A stretch of 64,000 nt of DNA, from positions 196,309-260,308 of the forward strand of contig NW_024104448.1 of NCBI RefSeq assembly GCF_003945595.2, in the 5' to 3' direction. Source of the DNA: Pipra filicauda (taxonomy: Eukaryota > Chordata > Aves > Passeriformes > Pipridae). Position numbers and translations under genes: made by a program. The notes beneath the pieces were generated by a model. The model was given only the letters and a program-made list of their open reading frames with translations. It did not search any database and had not been told where the DNA came from. Below, one piece after another: positions 50,583 to 64,000 of this stretch (its first letter is position 1; each line of letters starts with the position of its first letter).

Positions 50583-50742
50583 TCAGGTATTTGGATGCCC
50601 TTGCCCTGGGAGTGTTCAAAAGACCAGGTTGGATTAGGTCCTGGGCAACCTGATCTAGTGGGTGTCGTCCCTGTCTATGGTGGGGGCTTGCAACTAGATG
50701 ACCTTTAAGGTCCCTTCCAAACCAAGCAATTCTATGATTTGT
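50583..50742 (+). mobile_element. CR1 LINE 3' end (sense), short
   Basis: Reads as the last 160 bp of CR1 in sense: 'gggagtgttcaaaagaccaggttggat', 'ggcaacctgatctagtggg', 'gggggcttgcaactagatgacctttaaggtcccttccaaacc', then the tail 'caattctatgattt'. Strongly 5'-truncated. Confidence 0.93.
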
Positions 50743-53700
50743 GTGAGACTGTCAAAGCACACAACTCCCAGCTGGTGCATTTCATGCCTGTGTTAACATC
50801 CCATAGCTGGCTCACACGTATTAAGCTCCCTACACCCTTTTAGATGGTATAAGTTCTTTCTGATTACAAGTGGTGGGAGTCTGCAGGACTGCTGACAAAA
50901 CCTGAGTTTTATTTCTTAGTGATGCCTCTGCTGTCTTAAGTGGATGATACTGGGGTTTGTAATAGTGATGCCTCTTATTACCATTTTGCTAAGGCAGCAA
51001 GTGAGAAGATAAAGTGAAATTATATTAAGCCACAGAGTGATAACACAGCAACTCCCTTAAAATGTGTGTCCATTTTAAACTTTTTCCACTCTTTTTCTTT
51101 TCTTTATCCTCTCCATATATTAGTAGTACCACTTCACCAGATTAGGACCTGTTCACACAAACTAAGTAAAATCTGTTTTATTGCCCATCAGTTCTTCTTT
51201 AAGGAGTATCGTCATGCTGTGTTATCCCAGATATTAGCCCTTGAAAGATGCAGCTTTAGTGGTATATATAAAAACAACCTGTATTTTCTGTTCAGTCTTG
51301 GTAATTGGTTATTTGCAACCCAAAAACGTTGCCGAACTCCTAGTCTACACTGCAGAAAAGGGGAGAAAAGATAAATAGGATTATCAGCTCTTGGAGAAAG
51401 ATGTGAAATAGGTACCACCTTGTAGATTGAGCTTATTGTACTAATGTTCTGTTACATCCATATTTTAATCTTTATTACACTGAAACAAACACTAGCTTTG
51501 CACGAGCTACTCCATACAGCAGTAGCACTTCTGAGTCCAATTCATTGACAGGGATTTTGTTGGACTAGGCATTGGGCAAACACAAAGTGTTTACTCTCAA
51601 GGACCTTACAATCTATTTCTAATAATAGGTAAGATGTGACTGACCTTTGATTCTTTAGCTGCATATGGCTCTCAAGCTGTTCAAGTGCTGCACTGATGCT
51701 AGGGCTTCTGAAGGTCACGTTGGGATGCAGGTGCGTTTTGGGACTGCCCTGCCTGAGAGAGCACTAGGACTCATCACCCTCGTTTGTGTGTACATCTCAG
51801 AGGTGTATGAATGACTCTCATGGTTACTGACCATATGACAGATTTTGTATATGTCTCGTAGCATTACAAACACTGACCACCCCTACAATGTGTAGATACA
51901 GAGAAACTGTTTCCTTCTTTTCCTGTGAGACAGTGCTGATGTTTTGTGGGAATGACTGAAAGGTAGACTTTGAAAAATTTTATAAGGAGCTCATGTTATG
52001 AATTTTAGTAGAGATTGTCTGTCTAAGATAACTTCTTTTTAATTTTTAGGTTTTTGACTCTTTGATTTGACTTGAGAAATTAGTAAAATCAGCACCTTGA
52101 AAAGTGTGTGTTTAAAGGAATATAGATTTAAGACTTTCCTGCTAAAATCAACCTTTGTGGACAAAGGAGCTCTCCTTGGAAATCAGAGCACTGCAGTTAT
52201 TTCCAATATGAACAATTCCAGTGCTGGAGGCAGCTGGTGCCAGCCTGCTCTCACTAAATGTGCACGCAGCACAGGTTCAAGTTAACCTGCAGCCACAGCA
52301 AAGCAGATAATCTCAGTGTACTTCCACTTGCATCAGGGTGAAATTCCAAGGAATAATTTTGCAAAATGTTACAGAAATGCTGAGTCTTTTTTTTTCTCCT
52401 CCTTTTCCATTCCTTTCTAGTTTTACCTTTTTCAGGTGCATTGTTTTGTCTCTTCTTGCCAATGAAGTGAATTTGACTTGAATCATGGTGCACTAAGACT
52501 TTAGAGGTCCGTGATGTCAACTTGCAAAGTACAGAAGTAACACAGTAGGGTAGGAGATTACCCAAAAGAGGAGAAAAGAGAGACTTCAAAATACAAAGGA
52601 CAGCCCGAATAAAGCACTGTGGAATGCACAAGGTGGAAGAGGCAACAAAGGAACAGATAATCAGAAAGTGAGAGTTAGCTAATGTGTGGTTGCCTTCTTT
52701 AGAAAGGGAACACATATGTTCAACTAGAACGTTAATATTTAGTTGACTGTAGTAAGTATTGTGGCATGGAATGGATATGGTTTCTTGTATGGTTTCTTGC
52801 AGAGGACATGCAGAGCCTGGGTATTTCTCTGTGTGCTCACCTGCTCTCATTAGCAGGATGGAGTGATTGACCTCACATGCCCTCGGGGGGTGTGTGCCCA
52901 GCATGTTCTGTGTACCAGAAGATGTGTGTGCTCCCAGTGCTCGGGAAGCAGCTGGAACTGAGTGTCTGCATTATTTTGCTGCTACTGTTGTTATGAGCAG
53001 TTTCACATGCTTTATAATTTCCAATGAAGTTTCAAGGATGTTTGGAGGCTTTGGTGATTAACGGATGTTTGTGATGACATCCTTATTTCACTTCCCCAGT
53101 CTATTTGGTAGATTTTTATAGCATTTAACAGGCTGAAGAATCAATTTATTGTTGGAGATGTCTTTACCAGTATGTTGGGTTTGAGTAGCCCCACTCCCCC
53201 AGTGGACAAATTTTAGTGATCAAAACAGAACAGTGCATTATACAGCTTAACTAGTTCATAGAGCACATTGCTGAGCAAGGCAGTTCAGTCTGTACTGAAG
53301 AGCATGGATTTTTTGCAGTTTCTATTTAATTTCATCTAACCCAAACTCATCTTCCCTTTGAATCATCTTATAAATGGCTTTTGAGGTGGTAGATATTATT
53401 CTGTAATTTGATTTTATATTTTCATTTATCTTGAGTTTTCCTGCTGAGTATTTTAATTTGTGTCTGTAAAACTAGAAAAACGATAAATGAATAATAACAC
53501 AAATGATATGTGTCAGACTCAATTTCTTAGGATGGAGACATAAGAAGGCTGATGTTCTTTAAAAAGTCCTGAGGTATTCTGATAATCTCTGTAGATGTGG
53601 AAGGAAGAATTCATTAGCACAGCTGGAGTCTTGTGGATGCCCTTAATTTTTTACTGTTCAGAGAAGTGTGGTTGTTATGCAGCTGTTTCTGAGAATTAAA

Positions 53701-56700
53701 CCCTCTCTAGTAGGTTAGACTTGCTTCATGATATTGTTGTACTGAAACTCATTTATTACAATAATTTCATCTCTTGATCGTTATATGAACACAGCACTCA
53801 CTGACCTTATACAGTAGTGTCAGTTTTGGCCAGTTTATTTTACCTATGATAGTTTAAATAATAATGAAAAAAAAAAAGAATATTTAAGCAGTTAACACAT
53901 TTTACAGTTAATGAAATTAATGTACTTAACAACTTTCTTTTGTATTTTTATTGGTCGAATATATAGAAAAAAGGCAGAAAAATACATTTACTGGTTTTAA
54001 TAAATATAGTTAATAGTTTTAAATAGAAAGAAAAAAGAGTTTAATTGGAACAACTTTGGAAATATAATACTGATGGAAAGAGAATAAAACTGCAGGCCTT
54101 TGATCCAAGATTACAACTCCTCTGGGAAAGAGGAGTATATTATCAGCATTGTTTATTCTCTCATCTTGCTTTTTATTTAAAAACAAATCCAAAGTTTTAT
54201 GTAAGAGCTATTCTAAATGTCAAGGCAAATTATTATGTCTCAAGCATAATACTAGGTGAAGCTTATGCAGCCTTAAGATTAACCTAAGGATGTTAACCAT
54301 AAATGAACAAGTAATTTAATTTGCTAAATTCTGAATTTTGATTGACCTTGATTTGTGTTTCTGAATTGATTTAGACTGATTGATTTGTGTTTCTCAACAA
54401 ATTCAGTGCTCTAGTTTAAATCTACGAAGGATGTTAACTCCATAATAGACATTATTATACTGGTGACTGTGTTTACATTTAATTTTAATTGGAAGTACAT
54501 TTTTGAGTGCATGTTTAAGTTATTTTTATTTCTTCTCAGAATGGCATTATGAATTGGGGCAGATGGAGCTAAACTGAAATACTCTTTGGCATTTGTTAGA
54601 GTAATACCTGGTTGATTACTCCACCACCATTATACTTGGCATATGACTGTGACTTGTCAGGTCCATCATTTCTTGAAATGTCAAATGATATGTAGGCCAT
54701 TGTGCACTTTGTCTTTAAATTACATAATATCAGATCCTCTTTGTGTGATTGTGTAGGATGCAACTGTCATTTATTTAGTCTCAATATTACAGTGCTCATG
54801 GAGTTACCCTCCAGTGAACTAAAGCCCCAAGGAGGATGAGGGTCCAATTGTTTGTCCTTCAGCTAGCCCAAGGATCCGCGGAAGCAGAGATGATTGAGAA
54901 TGACCACTATCTTTGCTTTTGAGATACCTCTGAGCTTCCTTGAATATCTTAATTTCTGAACTGGACTGTGCATCCACGTGATGATCAGCGTTGTATTAAA
55001 GTAAATTGATGAGATGACTCAGGGAAAAGAACAACAGCCATATAAATATAAGCTTCTTTAGATTAATGCTAATGTAATTTTTTATTTCTGTGAAAAATCA
55101 AGTTTTCTTATTGTAGGTTAGATATCTTAATGTTTTGTTAAGCATTACATATTTATGTAGTAAATAACTGTTTCTGCGCAAAAGAAATTCATGTGAGTGA
55201 ATCTAAACTGACTTTGAGTCAAAACGCATTTATCTTTCATGACAAAAATTCTTCACAAATTTATTTCTAAAGTAGAAGTTAAGATTATATTGCTTAATGT
55301 TGTTATCAGTCTTGTTATTGATAGATTTTATTTGTTTGACCTCTCTCCACTGTTATGCTCAAAGAGAGACAGACTTGTTATATACGAAGAAGCAGAGACT
55401 GCAACAATTTCTATTGCAGGCTCTCAGCGTTGTGCTTGAAAATAGCAAATAACAGGAGTGTCAGTATGAGTGGCTTTTCAAATATATCACTAGAATTTAT
55501 ATGCTAGTAGCAAGTCTGTTTTAATTTTTTTATTAGGTTGTTGGGGTTTTTTTGGGCTTAGGTTTGTTGGGTGTTTGGTTTTTTCTGGCCTTCGCCAATT
55601 CTTTGGCCTTACCATCACTGTTTTTCCTTTGAAACTAGAATTTATGAGTGATTGATTCTAAAGGCCTTTAAAATTTGATTTCTATTATTACGCAGAATGT
55701 GTTCGTTTTGTTTGCAAAAGCTGCGTGGAATTTTCTGTCATGAAATATTTGTCTAATGGTGGGCACCATTGACAAGTCTGCAAAAATATAATAATTTAAT
55801 GGAAATAATAATGATCCTATAATGCAAGTACAGTCAGCCTCAGCATGCAGTCTTTGGTGGGGACAGAAATTTTTCTTGCTGCTTTTTCTAGCAAAAGAAA
55901 TTGAAATGTTTCCTGTGACCTTCAGGCACTTAGTTTCTGTTACTGTCTCAGAAACAGGATCCCTTGATCCATGCCTGGCAATACTACAGAAGGTTAAGGA
56001 TGGAAATATTAGTATTCCACATGCACTTAAAACTTGTTTGTGTGCTGAAATGAGTGGAAGAATATTTTCCTCCTAAAATAGGGGAATTGATCTACATGAA
56101 AAATCAGAGTGTAGTCATAACTTATGCATAAAGACAACAGCCACAGTTATGATTAAGGTCTTCAGGTTTTCAGGAGATTTTAAGCCACAATTTCAAGTCA
56201 CTAAGTGGGATTCTCTTAAAGGGCCCATCCACTGGTATTCACATCAAGTAGGATTTCAGTCAGATGGGTTAGCTTGGTATGGAGGTACTCTTGGAGTATT
56301 CCAGGGGAACATGTACTGATATATTGGTAAATGATGCAGACAGAACATCTGCAAATGTTGCAGTAATACTCAGCTATATTTTGATAAGCCTGAAGACACA
56401 CTTAGCCAAATATTAAAGGAGAAGCTGAGAGGTGAGCTGGGCAAGATCTTGAAATACATTTGGCCTCCTTAGAAGGTCTTTTGAATTTTATTTGTTAATT
56501 TTTTAAAAAAAGTTACAATAGAAGAAATATTAATCAAAGTATTCATAAGTATTACTTAGATAGTCCAGTTAGAATTGCCACCTGCTCCAAAGTAGGACTT
56601 CACAGAACTGGGTTATATTTCTTTCCTTACACTTAGTTACACAAAGGCATGAGAAGATAGTGTGAGTTCCTAAATAGCTGCAGAATTCCTTGTTTTAAAC

Positions 56701-59700
56701 TCAGCCATGCTCAAGTTTGTCTGTTACTATCCAGGTGCTGTTATGCATATCTATCTGTATAAATTATATAAAAATATAAATGTACATATATTATATATAC
56801 ATACATGCATGCACTTTGCATTTAATATACAAAATTTTACTGGTTAAGGTCACTTTTTGTCAGCATGAGCTCTACATAAATTTTTTGAGTTTTGTTGACT
56901 AAACTCTCCCTCTCACATTATACTGTCTCTACCAGTAGCAAACATCTCCAAGGGCAGGGCCTGACCCTACACAGGCAGTCCTTCAACAACAGTTGTAAAA
57001 TGTCATCGTCACCCTGTCAAGGTCTTCTTTTACCAACTGTATTTCCTTTGCTCTCTGGAAGTCCCAGTGGATGCTCAGGAACATGTCATTTATCACTCAA
57101 GTAAAATACTGCTTTTTAAAATATTCATCACCATTCCAAGGAATTCTCTTCTAGCACTTTTCCCATCTTTCTTGTCCAAATGGCTGACGAGTGTGCCCAG
57201 GCAGAGAACAAAGGAATTCGCCTTTAGCAGATGGTTTATTTTAAGAGGATGCGCCAGTACTAATGTAGAAGAACTGACAGGATACTCTCAGCAGTAAAAA
57301 AAAAAAAATTGAAATATGGGCTGTAGCATAAGGTTTTGCTGCAGTCACTGGAAAAATATTAAAGAAGAGTGTTGTTAAAATAATGGAAATATAATTGTAT
57401 GCATTGGAAGTTGAAAATGAGGGACATTGCACCCGACACCAAGTCTTTAACCTAAATGCAGAATAAAATAAAAAAGATTGATTGTAAGCACCTTGGAATT
57501 CAGACTGCATGAATTTGCAAAAATGTCGTAGCAAACTTCTCAGAGAACGTGGGTTTTTTAGTCCAAAGAAATTTATTTTTGAAGACTGGGGCTGTGAATG
57601 GAAAACAAATTGTTTATAAGCTGTGCTTAGACTGAAAAAAAGAGTTAGACTGCGTTAATGGAATAGGGCAGTTAGCGTGGGCTGGCTCATCGTTCTTGCA
57701 GCAATAGACACACTTTTAGTTTGCAGAGATTCTGGTTTCTTTTGGCACAGATGTCCTTTTTGTCCTCTGGCACAGTTTTCCTTGATTTTTTAAAGAAATA
57801 TTGGATGTTTGTTACTTGTCTATATCTAAGAAGAGCAGCTTGCTTCCCCCACTGGTATAATATGCCTTTGCGTATTGCTCTGCAGTATTCTGTGAGGGAG
57901 AATACAGGGCTGGATAACCTCTAAAGAGCAGCTGCCTTTGGATATTTGGCACTGTTATTAGCAATATACTATTGGGATCACAGACTCCTGTAATAAATTT
58001 AGCAATCTTGGCTGCACTACCATTATACTTATCTAGCACCCCTCAGAGCTAGAGAATTTGAAAAGTGCATGTCCTATTCTCACTGTAGTGAATGCCACTG
58101 CATGAATAGGAAGGAAACAAATAATAATGTTTTTATTTTTATGAAGATTTGACATTTAACTTGATATCTACTGACTTCTCCAGCTGTGTGTTGTGTTGCC
58201 TTTCACTGTCCTTGAGGACAACTGAGGGGAAGGGGGATGAAAGGCTGGTAATGACAAAGGGCAGAAATCAGCAAGGAGAAGATGTGCTCCTGGAGCTGCC
58301 CAAATGTTCAGAAACCACAAAGTGCTTCCTCAACCTGCTTGGAAAGTAAGTCAGGAATAGACAAAACTCAAATCTGAGCAATATGCTTTTCAGTGAGGTT
58401 TCTGGCAGTTTTTCACATAAAGTGAAAATAATGAAGCCACTGTGTAATGTGGAAATCATACAACATAACCGAACTATAAACACAATTCATATTTTCCCCC
58501 CTCTTAGGAAGCCAGAGTGTCTTATAATATTATAATTATTGACCTGACTCTGATAATGTAGATTAATATGATTGTCAATCAAAGCTTCACATCAAAGTTG
58601 GATGCTGCTCAGGTAGCACTTCAGCTGGCCCTCTTTAGGCATGATATTTACATGTGGACTGTAAAACGCAACTTTGTGGAACCATGATTTATTAACTCTA
58701 ACAAGATAGACCCGTGAGCTTCCAAGTGAACAATCACTCAACACCTGCTTGAAAGCTTTTCACAATTTATAAAGGGATATGCAGTCTATATTATTTCATT
58801 CTTAAACATGTGATCCCTGTGAAACTTGACTAGCCAAATTAACCAAGTTTGACTTTCTTGGTTCTCTACCAGCATTTGAATGACCAGAGAACAACATGGC
58901 TTTTCCTTTCTCTACCTACAAGGTAAAGCAGGGATGGTCTAAATCGGGCTTTTTCATATTGCACCACCTAATTAAAGGATCTTTCCAGTAACTAGATGCA
59001 GTATTTCCTCTCCATTCACTTGCAGCAGTTTTGGGCACTATAACAAAATAGCTTTGGATACCTGGATGATTACTACAGAATCAATCAAGGACTTCCTAAG
59101 CAGTAGTAATCCAGGGATGCATCAGCCCGAGCTGGCCTGCCTTCATTTCTCCACTTCATAGCAATTCTTCTGAATGTTCACAGGCCAACTAGAATGAGAT
59201 CAGACACATGCCCAGAAATATGATGCGTTAATCCCCAAGTTTTGCAGCCAATACTTTGTGATCTCATATTTACATTATTAATCTCTGAAGGATCTGCTTC
59301 ATGGATTCAGATCTGCTCCTGTACATTCTCTGAGGGGCTTCAAGATGGGTCCATGAAGAAATACAATCTAGGACGGAAAACAGACAATTTTTTAGAAGTA
59401 GCGCAAAACCAGGAAGGTAATGGATGAGTCAGGAGGATTTGTTGGACTTGATCCCAACCACCTAAACTTCCCTGACAGGAGCTTCATTTTTTCTTCAGCA
59501 CTGCAAACTTTTCCATTTAAGATGGTACTTAGAATGGTGCCTGCACTCTATGAGTGCTCATATGAGTGGTAAGACACAATTTGCAGTGTTATGCATCTTC
59601 TGCTGATACTGATACTGTCTGGTGGAGATGTACCTGTATGGGCAGCAACTGCAAGTGTAAAGTGTCAGCAAAGCATTATAAGTAACTTCCTGCCAGCAGA

Positions 59701-62700
59701 AATCTTTCTTATAAACTTTCTGATTCTGATGATAATCTGGGATTTTCAATATGAGATTGTGTTCTTTTCAGACCATACCTTTAAAAGGCATTTTTAACAA
59801 ACTGGTGGGGGTTAACAGACTATGCAGGTTTGGGATGAGGCATTAGGTGTCCTTCACTATATCGTGCTTCATGACTTCCAACAAGAACAGCTGAAGATCT
59901 GTAGTTATATTTGGTCCATTAATGGTCTTTCTTAGAGGTCACAGTGGCTTTTACATTAATGCTTGCACTGTTTGTCTTCTCTTTCTTGTTTTCATCTTCA
60001 GCTTTTGTGGTTATTATTATTCATATTACAGTAGTACTTAGAGCACCTTGTTAGCATCAGAGTCCCACTGTACCAGATGATCTACAAACACAGAAGAAGA
60101 TTGAGTTCTCTAAGCATCAAATATGTTAAACTGTGTTAAAACCCCACTAATAGAGATACATCAGTTGGAATTAATAAGGTATAAATGGCTTATCACCATG
60201 GTGGTAGTTTAGGTTCCCCTAAATTTGCCTCAAGACACTGCGTGGAACTCTTAAATGTTTGATCTTTTACCTCTCCACTTTGTACAAACATCCTTAAACT
60301 CTAAATGTTCAGCAAATCGAGCATAATTTGTCTGGAAATCACTTTTAGTCAGGATCTGTATTTACTCCATTGTTACAACACAGACCAACCTCTACTGCCC
60401 TCTCTGTGACTGTTCTAATTAAAAGTGGAAGTAGATGCTCAGCATCCCAACAATGGGGAAGACCATATATAAGGATATTGGAATGGAATTCATTGAAATG
60501 AGATATTGTTGGCAGACCAGAATCAATGAGTAGGATAAATATGGGACTGAACAAAGCAAAGGTGCTGTAGGGGAACACGTGGAAGGAAACTCAACCAGTG
60601 TATTTTCACTCAAAGGACATAGTCTAGAATGATTGTTTAAAGGTCAAATGTTCTTAGTAGAAATATCAGTGAGTTAACACCTCTAGTGAAATAAACTACA
60701 TTTGAGAGGAAGAGGACTAGTAGTGGCTCTTTTTAAAAATATTTGCCCTTTGAATGGAAAAATTCAGAGAATATTAGTTGTCATAATTGTATGACAGCAA
60801 TGTATTTTAAGGCTATTGTGGGAAACCTAAGTGTCAAACAAACACCGTGTTCACTTGTAATTGGGCAGGGAAAGCAGACAAATTTCAGCAGAACATCTGA
60901 AAATAGAAGTGACCATCTCTTATGCAGTTGCCCCTGTTTTCTGGAGTGCAGAGAAGTGTTCTCGGACAGTTCCTTGCTGCTGAGGAACAAGATGACCAAG
61001 ACGAGTCCCATTAACTGTTAGTTTTTACGCTCCCTGACTAATGAATGAGCCTGATTTTGGTCGTGCTTTAGAGTGCCACCTAATTAAAGATGATAATTGA
61101 ATCTAAATATTACCTGTGGAGATCTCAACATTGATAAGAATTGCCATCTTAGCAACTGCTGTTATTAGATATACTTATGAGGCTGGAGGTGTCAGAAATC
61201 ATTCTCCTACCAGAAGACTCTCTGGGACCTTTCTGATTGAAGAGGTGCTAAGGAACATAGAGGAAAATACCAATATGTATGTTGGAATTCTGCCGCAGTT
61301 TACCTGGCATGGAGAGAAACATGCTACGTAAACTAGCTTGTAGGCTAATGTCAGAGGTGGACAGTATTTACCATGATGCTTACAAGTAGAAGCCTAAAGA
61401 CATACAAAAGTTCCAGAGCCTCTGGTCTAGTCAAAATTTCTCTGTCTGCCACCTTTCTTGTAGGTGAATGAAATAATTTCTAATTGTGCTTACACAATAT
61501 GTAAAAATGGTAAGTGAATGCAGAGATGTATGCCTAATTGAAGGGACTTTTAACCAAATGGCATGGAATATAACAAAATCCACCTTTCTGTTAACACAAT
61601 GCATTTTCATAGTCATTTTGGAAAAACACCAGTAGGGTGCATAGTTGGGCTGCACAGTGATGTGGTGTTGCCATTTACTGTAGTTTTAGTCCAACCTTTT
61701 TGATGTATGTGGTGAGGGTTTTTTAAGTTGTTCTTCCTGGTGAATATTTCATTGCTCTTCCCTCTCTTGTAGCTATGGGAACAGCTTTAGAACTTGGTCA
61801 TATTATATACCAAAAGCTCAAATGAGAAAGGATAAAGAAAGTGTCAGACCCGAAAAAAAAAGTGAAAGAAACTCAAAAGCTCAGCCCCTATGCCTTTTAA
61901 GTCACTTATGACTCACAGTTTTGACTGACTGAACTTGGCAGCATTTGTGGTATTTGGGGTTTATTTGTGGAAGCCCATAATAGTGGGTTTTGTCATCCTT
62001 TGTATTCAATAATTCAACACAGATTTTAGTCTTTTAAATCGTTGGAGTCCTTTGAGATCTTTTCAAGAGTGAGAGTTAGCTTTGAATTACTTGAAAAGTA
62101 TTATTAAATAGATTATGTAAAGAAAGCGTGATCTCCTTTGGAGGTTTTCTATTCTATAATGAGGGGCAGAAAGCCTGGGAGCAGGGCCAGAAGTAAGGAG
62201 TTGCCAGGGACCGTGCCTCCTATAGAAAAGGGAAGGGAATTTGGAGTCTAAACCTGAGCAGAGAAGGAGGTGGAGGAGAATAAGCCAAAAGCAGGGTATA
62301 CAGCTTTGAGGAGAAGGGGGAGAAGCAGTGGGAAGCAAGGCACACTGTCAGCAGCCGTTTGACCAGACCAGACTGTACCAGCTCTGTCACAGCTGGAGTC
62401 AACCTGCATGTGGTCTCAAAGCTGCAGTCACCTGCACTTGTCCTGTCCTTTGGGACAGCACTCTGCAGAGCTGTGTCCCACATCAGCACCTTGCTCCTGC
62501 CCCTCACTCCATTGCCTTGGTAACAGGCTGGTGGCTGCACAGCCCCACAGCTGTCAGCCTCTGCGCTGGCCAGGGCCTGTTGCAAGCCTCTGACAGACCT
62601 TCTGCACTGCTCGGGGTCCTTTACGTAACAGAGGGATGGAAGAGATGGAGGAGTTCAGCCTTGTTTTGAGTGAAATCTAATTTAGCTGCTATGATAAGTC

Positions 62701-64000
62701 AGCAGAAATAACTCAGTATGTTCAAGAGTTTAAGTGTTTAGTATGAGGGTGAACCAGCTGCAAAGCTTGGCAGGGTCCAAGTACTGAATCCCAGTAAAAT
62801 GTTTTTATTAAGATTGAGTAAATTACAAAAATTAAAGGTTTGACAAGGATTTTGGAGAAATTATTCTGACACTCAAAGGATGGACCACCATCTAAGCTTG
62901 CTTTCTACTCTTTGATTAAACTACTTAAAATGCATTTGAATATAAGGTAAATAAGACTTTAAAGAAGGTATTAAAGTATTATGCAGTAATATTGTCTTAT
63001 GCTAAAGATTCTTTATGAAATCAAGTTATGTCAAATAAAAAACTTCAAACAGTCATTTTGTAGACTATCCAAGCTCAGATGGTTCAGATAGTTCACAATT
63101 TAAAGAGTAGTATTGAAGGGACGTTAAACTACCATTAAACTCCTGTAGACTGCTTCTCAAAATTGTGTATGTTTTCTACAAAAAACAGGCACTAACATTT
63201 AGTTAAAGCTGTTTGATTATTGGCAGAACAGTGCCATAAGTAATAGAGCTGCAGTAATTTCAAGTGCAGAAGGGGATCTGTCCTGGACCAGTCTCTTGAT
63301 ACAAAGGTAAAGACTTTAAACACAATGCTCAATTTTCTCCTTTTTGATTTTTTTTTTTTAGATTTGCTCCATAAATATTCTAGATCAATTTTCAATGGAC
63401 AATTACTTCATGACCCATAGTGACAGTTTCTCTGACTTGCTCACTCATACTTTGCTTAGCTATGATTTTCAGTATATATACTTAATCAAACAAATGAACT
63501 TACAAAATAAGTAAATAATATTGTATTGTAATTCAGCCACCTTGACTTTGCTTTTTGACCTTTTTTGCATGTTTGAGTATTTTTTTCTTCAAAAGACATG
63601 TAAGAAAATCCTGTAACTACTTTTGGAGAGCCACTCCAATCTTACTGTCCTTCTAAGAACCACCAGTATCACAGTCTGTGAGGGACCATGTCAAGTGGGT
63701 TACAGAGCATATCATATCCATTGTTGCTTTCACAACTTCCCCTTGAAAGCAGCTGAGACATACCTTATGTTAATACAGTAGTGGCGCATAGTGGTTTATA
63801 CACTAGATTATGCCTATTTCTTTTTTCCTTCTTTCCTTTATTTTCAATGATTCCACATTTCCTTATTAATCTTGTTACACTTTTAGTGACAAGAGAAACT
63901 TCAGATCTTGTGACAATTCCTTCACTGTGCAGCTCTGACAACTGGAATTTAGTGTCTAAATTAGCCTAGCCATCTTTTCACAATTGTGTGTAGACTAAAT
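50743..64000. other. Probable TJP1 intron to the window end
   Basis: No exon with good splice sites and family resemblance was found. Low-complexity patches: T-rich with GGG interruptions at about 55527-55590, TA-rich at about 56755-56815, and poly-A near 57297-57308. A GC-richer segment lies at about 62160-62640. The longest open frame is 216 codons on the minus strand at 52254-52904, with no known domain. The canonical ZO-1 start exon and first PDZ exons were not seen and are presumed to lie to the right. Confidence 0.45.

Noticed and set aside
55239..55439. Frame with YEEAETATISI, tested as the canonical ZO-1 start exon
   Set aside because: Only a superficial likeness to the expected acidic-to-WEQ start of the first PDZ region; no Trp-Glu-Gln, no PDZ continuation and no donor.
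1..64000. CRISPR arrays, operons, tRNA/rRNA genes, intact retroviruses
   Set aside because: Not found. The content is vertebrate nuclear DNA, and I saw no cloverleaf-like tRNA with A and B boxes, no LTR pair and no gag/pol/env frames.

Overview
This is vertebrate, almost certainly avian, nuclear DNA. It is AT-rich with long introns and intergenic stretches, two CpG islands, and several CR1 LINE 3' fragments with the typical bird ending (a diverged ATTCTATGATT tail). Most open frames in it are chance frames; the real coding content is five short exons. No species call is made.

Layout. A GC-rich island at about 930-1410 holds, on the minus strand, what looks like the first coding exon of the threonyl-tRNA synthetase paralogue TARS3 (TARSL2). 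CR1 pieces lie on both sides, one of them just upstream of the start codon. On the plus strand, two exons at 5655-6004 and 8853-8997 read through in one frame and encode a CARD-like death-fold domain followed by a polar linker. About 29 kb without recognisable coding sequence follow, with one old and one younger CR1 remnant. A large CpG island at about 37.86-39.24 kb carries an imperfect roughly 50-bp minisatellite and a plus-strand first exon (ATG at 38702, donor at 38796/38797). That exon joins in frame to an exon at 47374-47506. I assign this gene to TJP1 (ZO-1, tight-junction scaffold), long amino-terminal form. The basis is the protein sequence as I remember it and the head-to-head arrangement with TARS3, which I recall from mammals. 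The core PDZ-SH3-GUK exons would lie beyond the right edge. The remaining 16 kb look intronic, with an inverted duplication near 50 kb next to a CR1 tail.

Main idea. The second CARD exon ends in phase 2, exactly like the CpG-island first exon, and the 47374 exon needs a phase-2 donor. The CARD exons could therefore be an alternative upstream start of TJP1, giving a CARD-bearing ZO-1. That would echo the CARD-MAGUK architecture of CARD11/CARD14/CARD10 and DLG5. It is an inference from frame, phase, strand and order, and needs transcript evidence.
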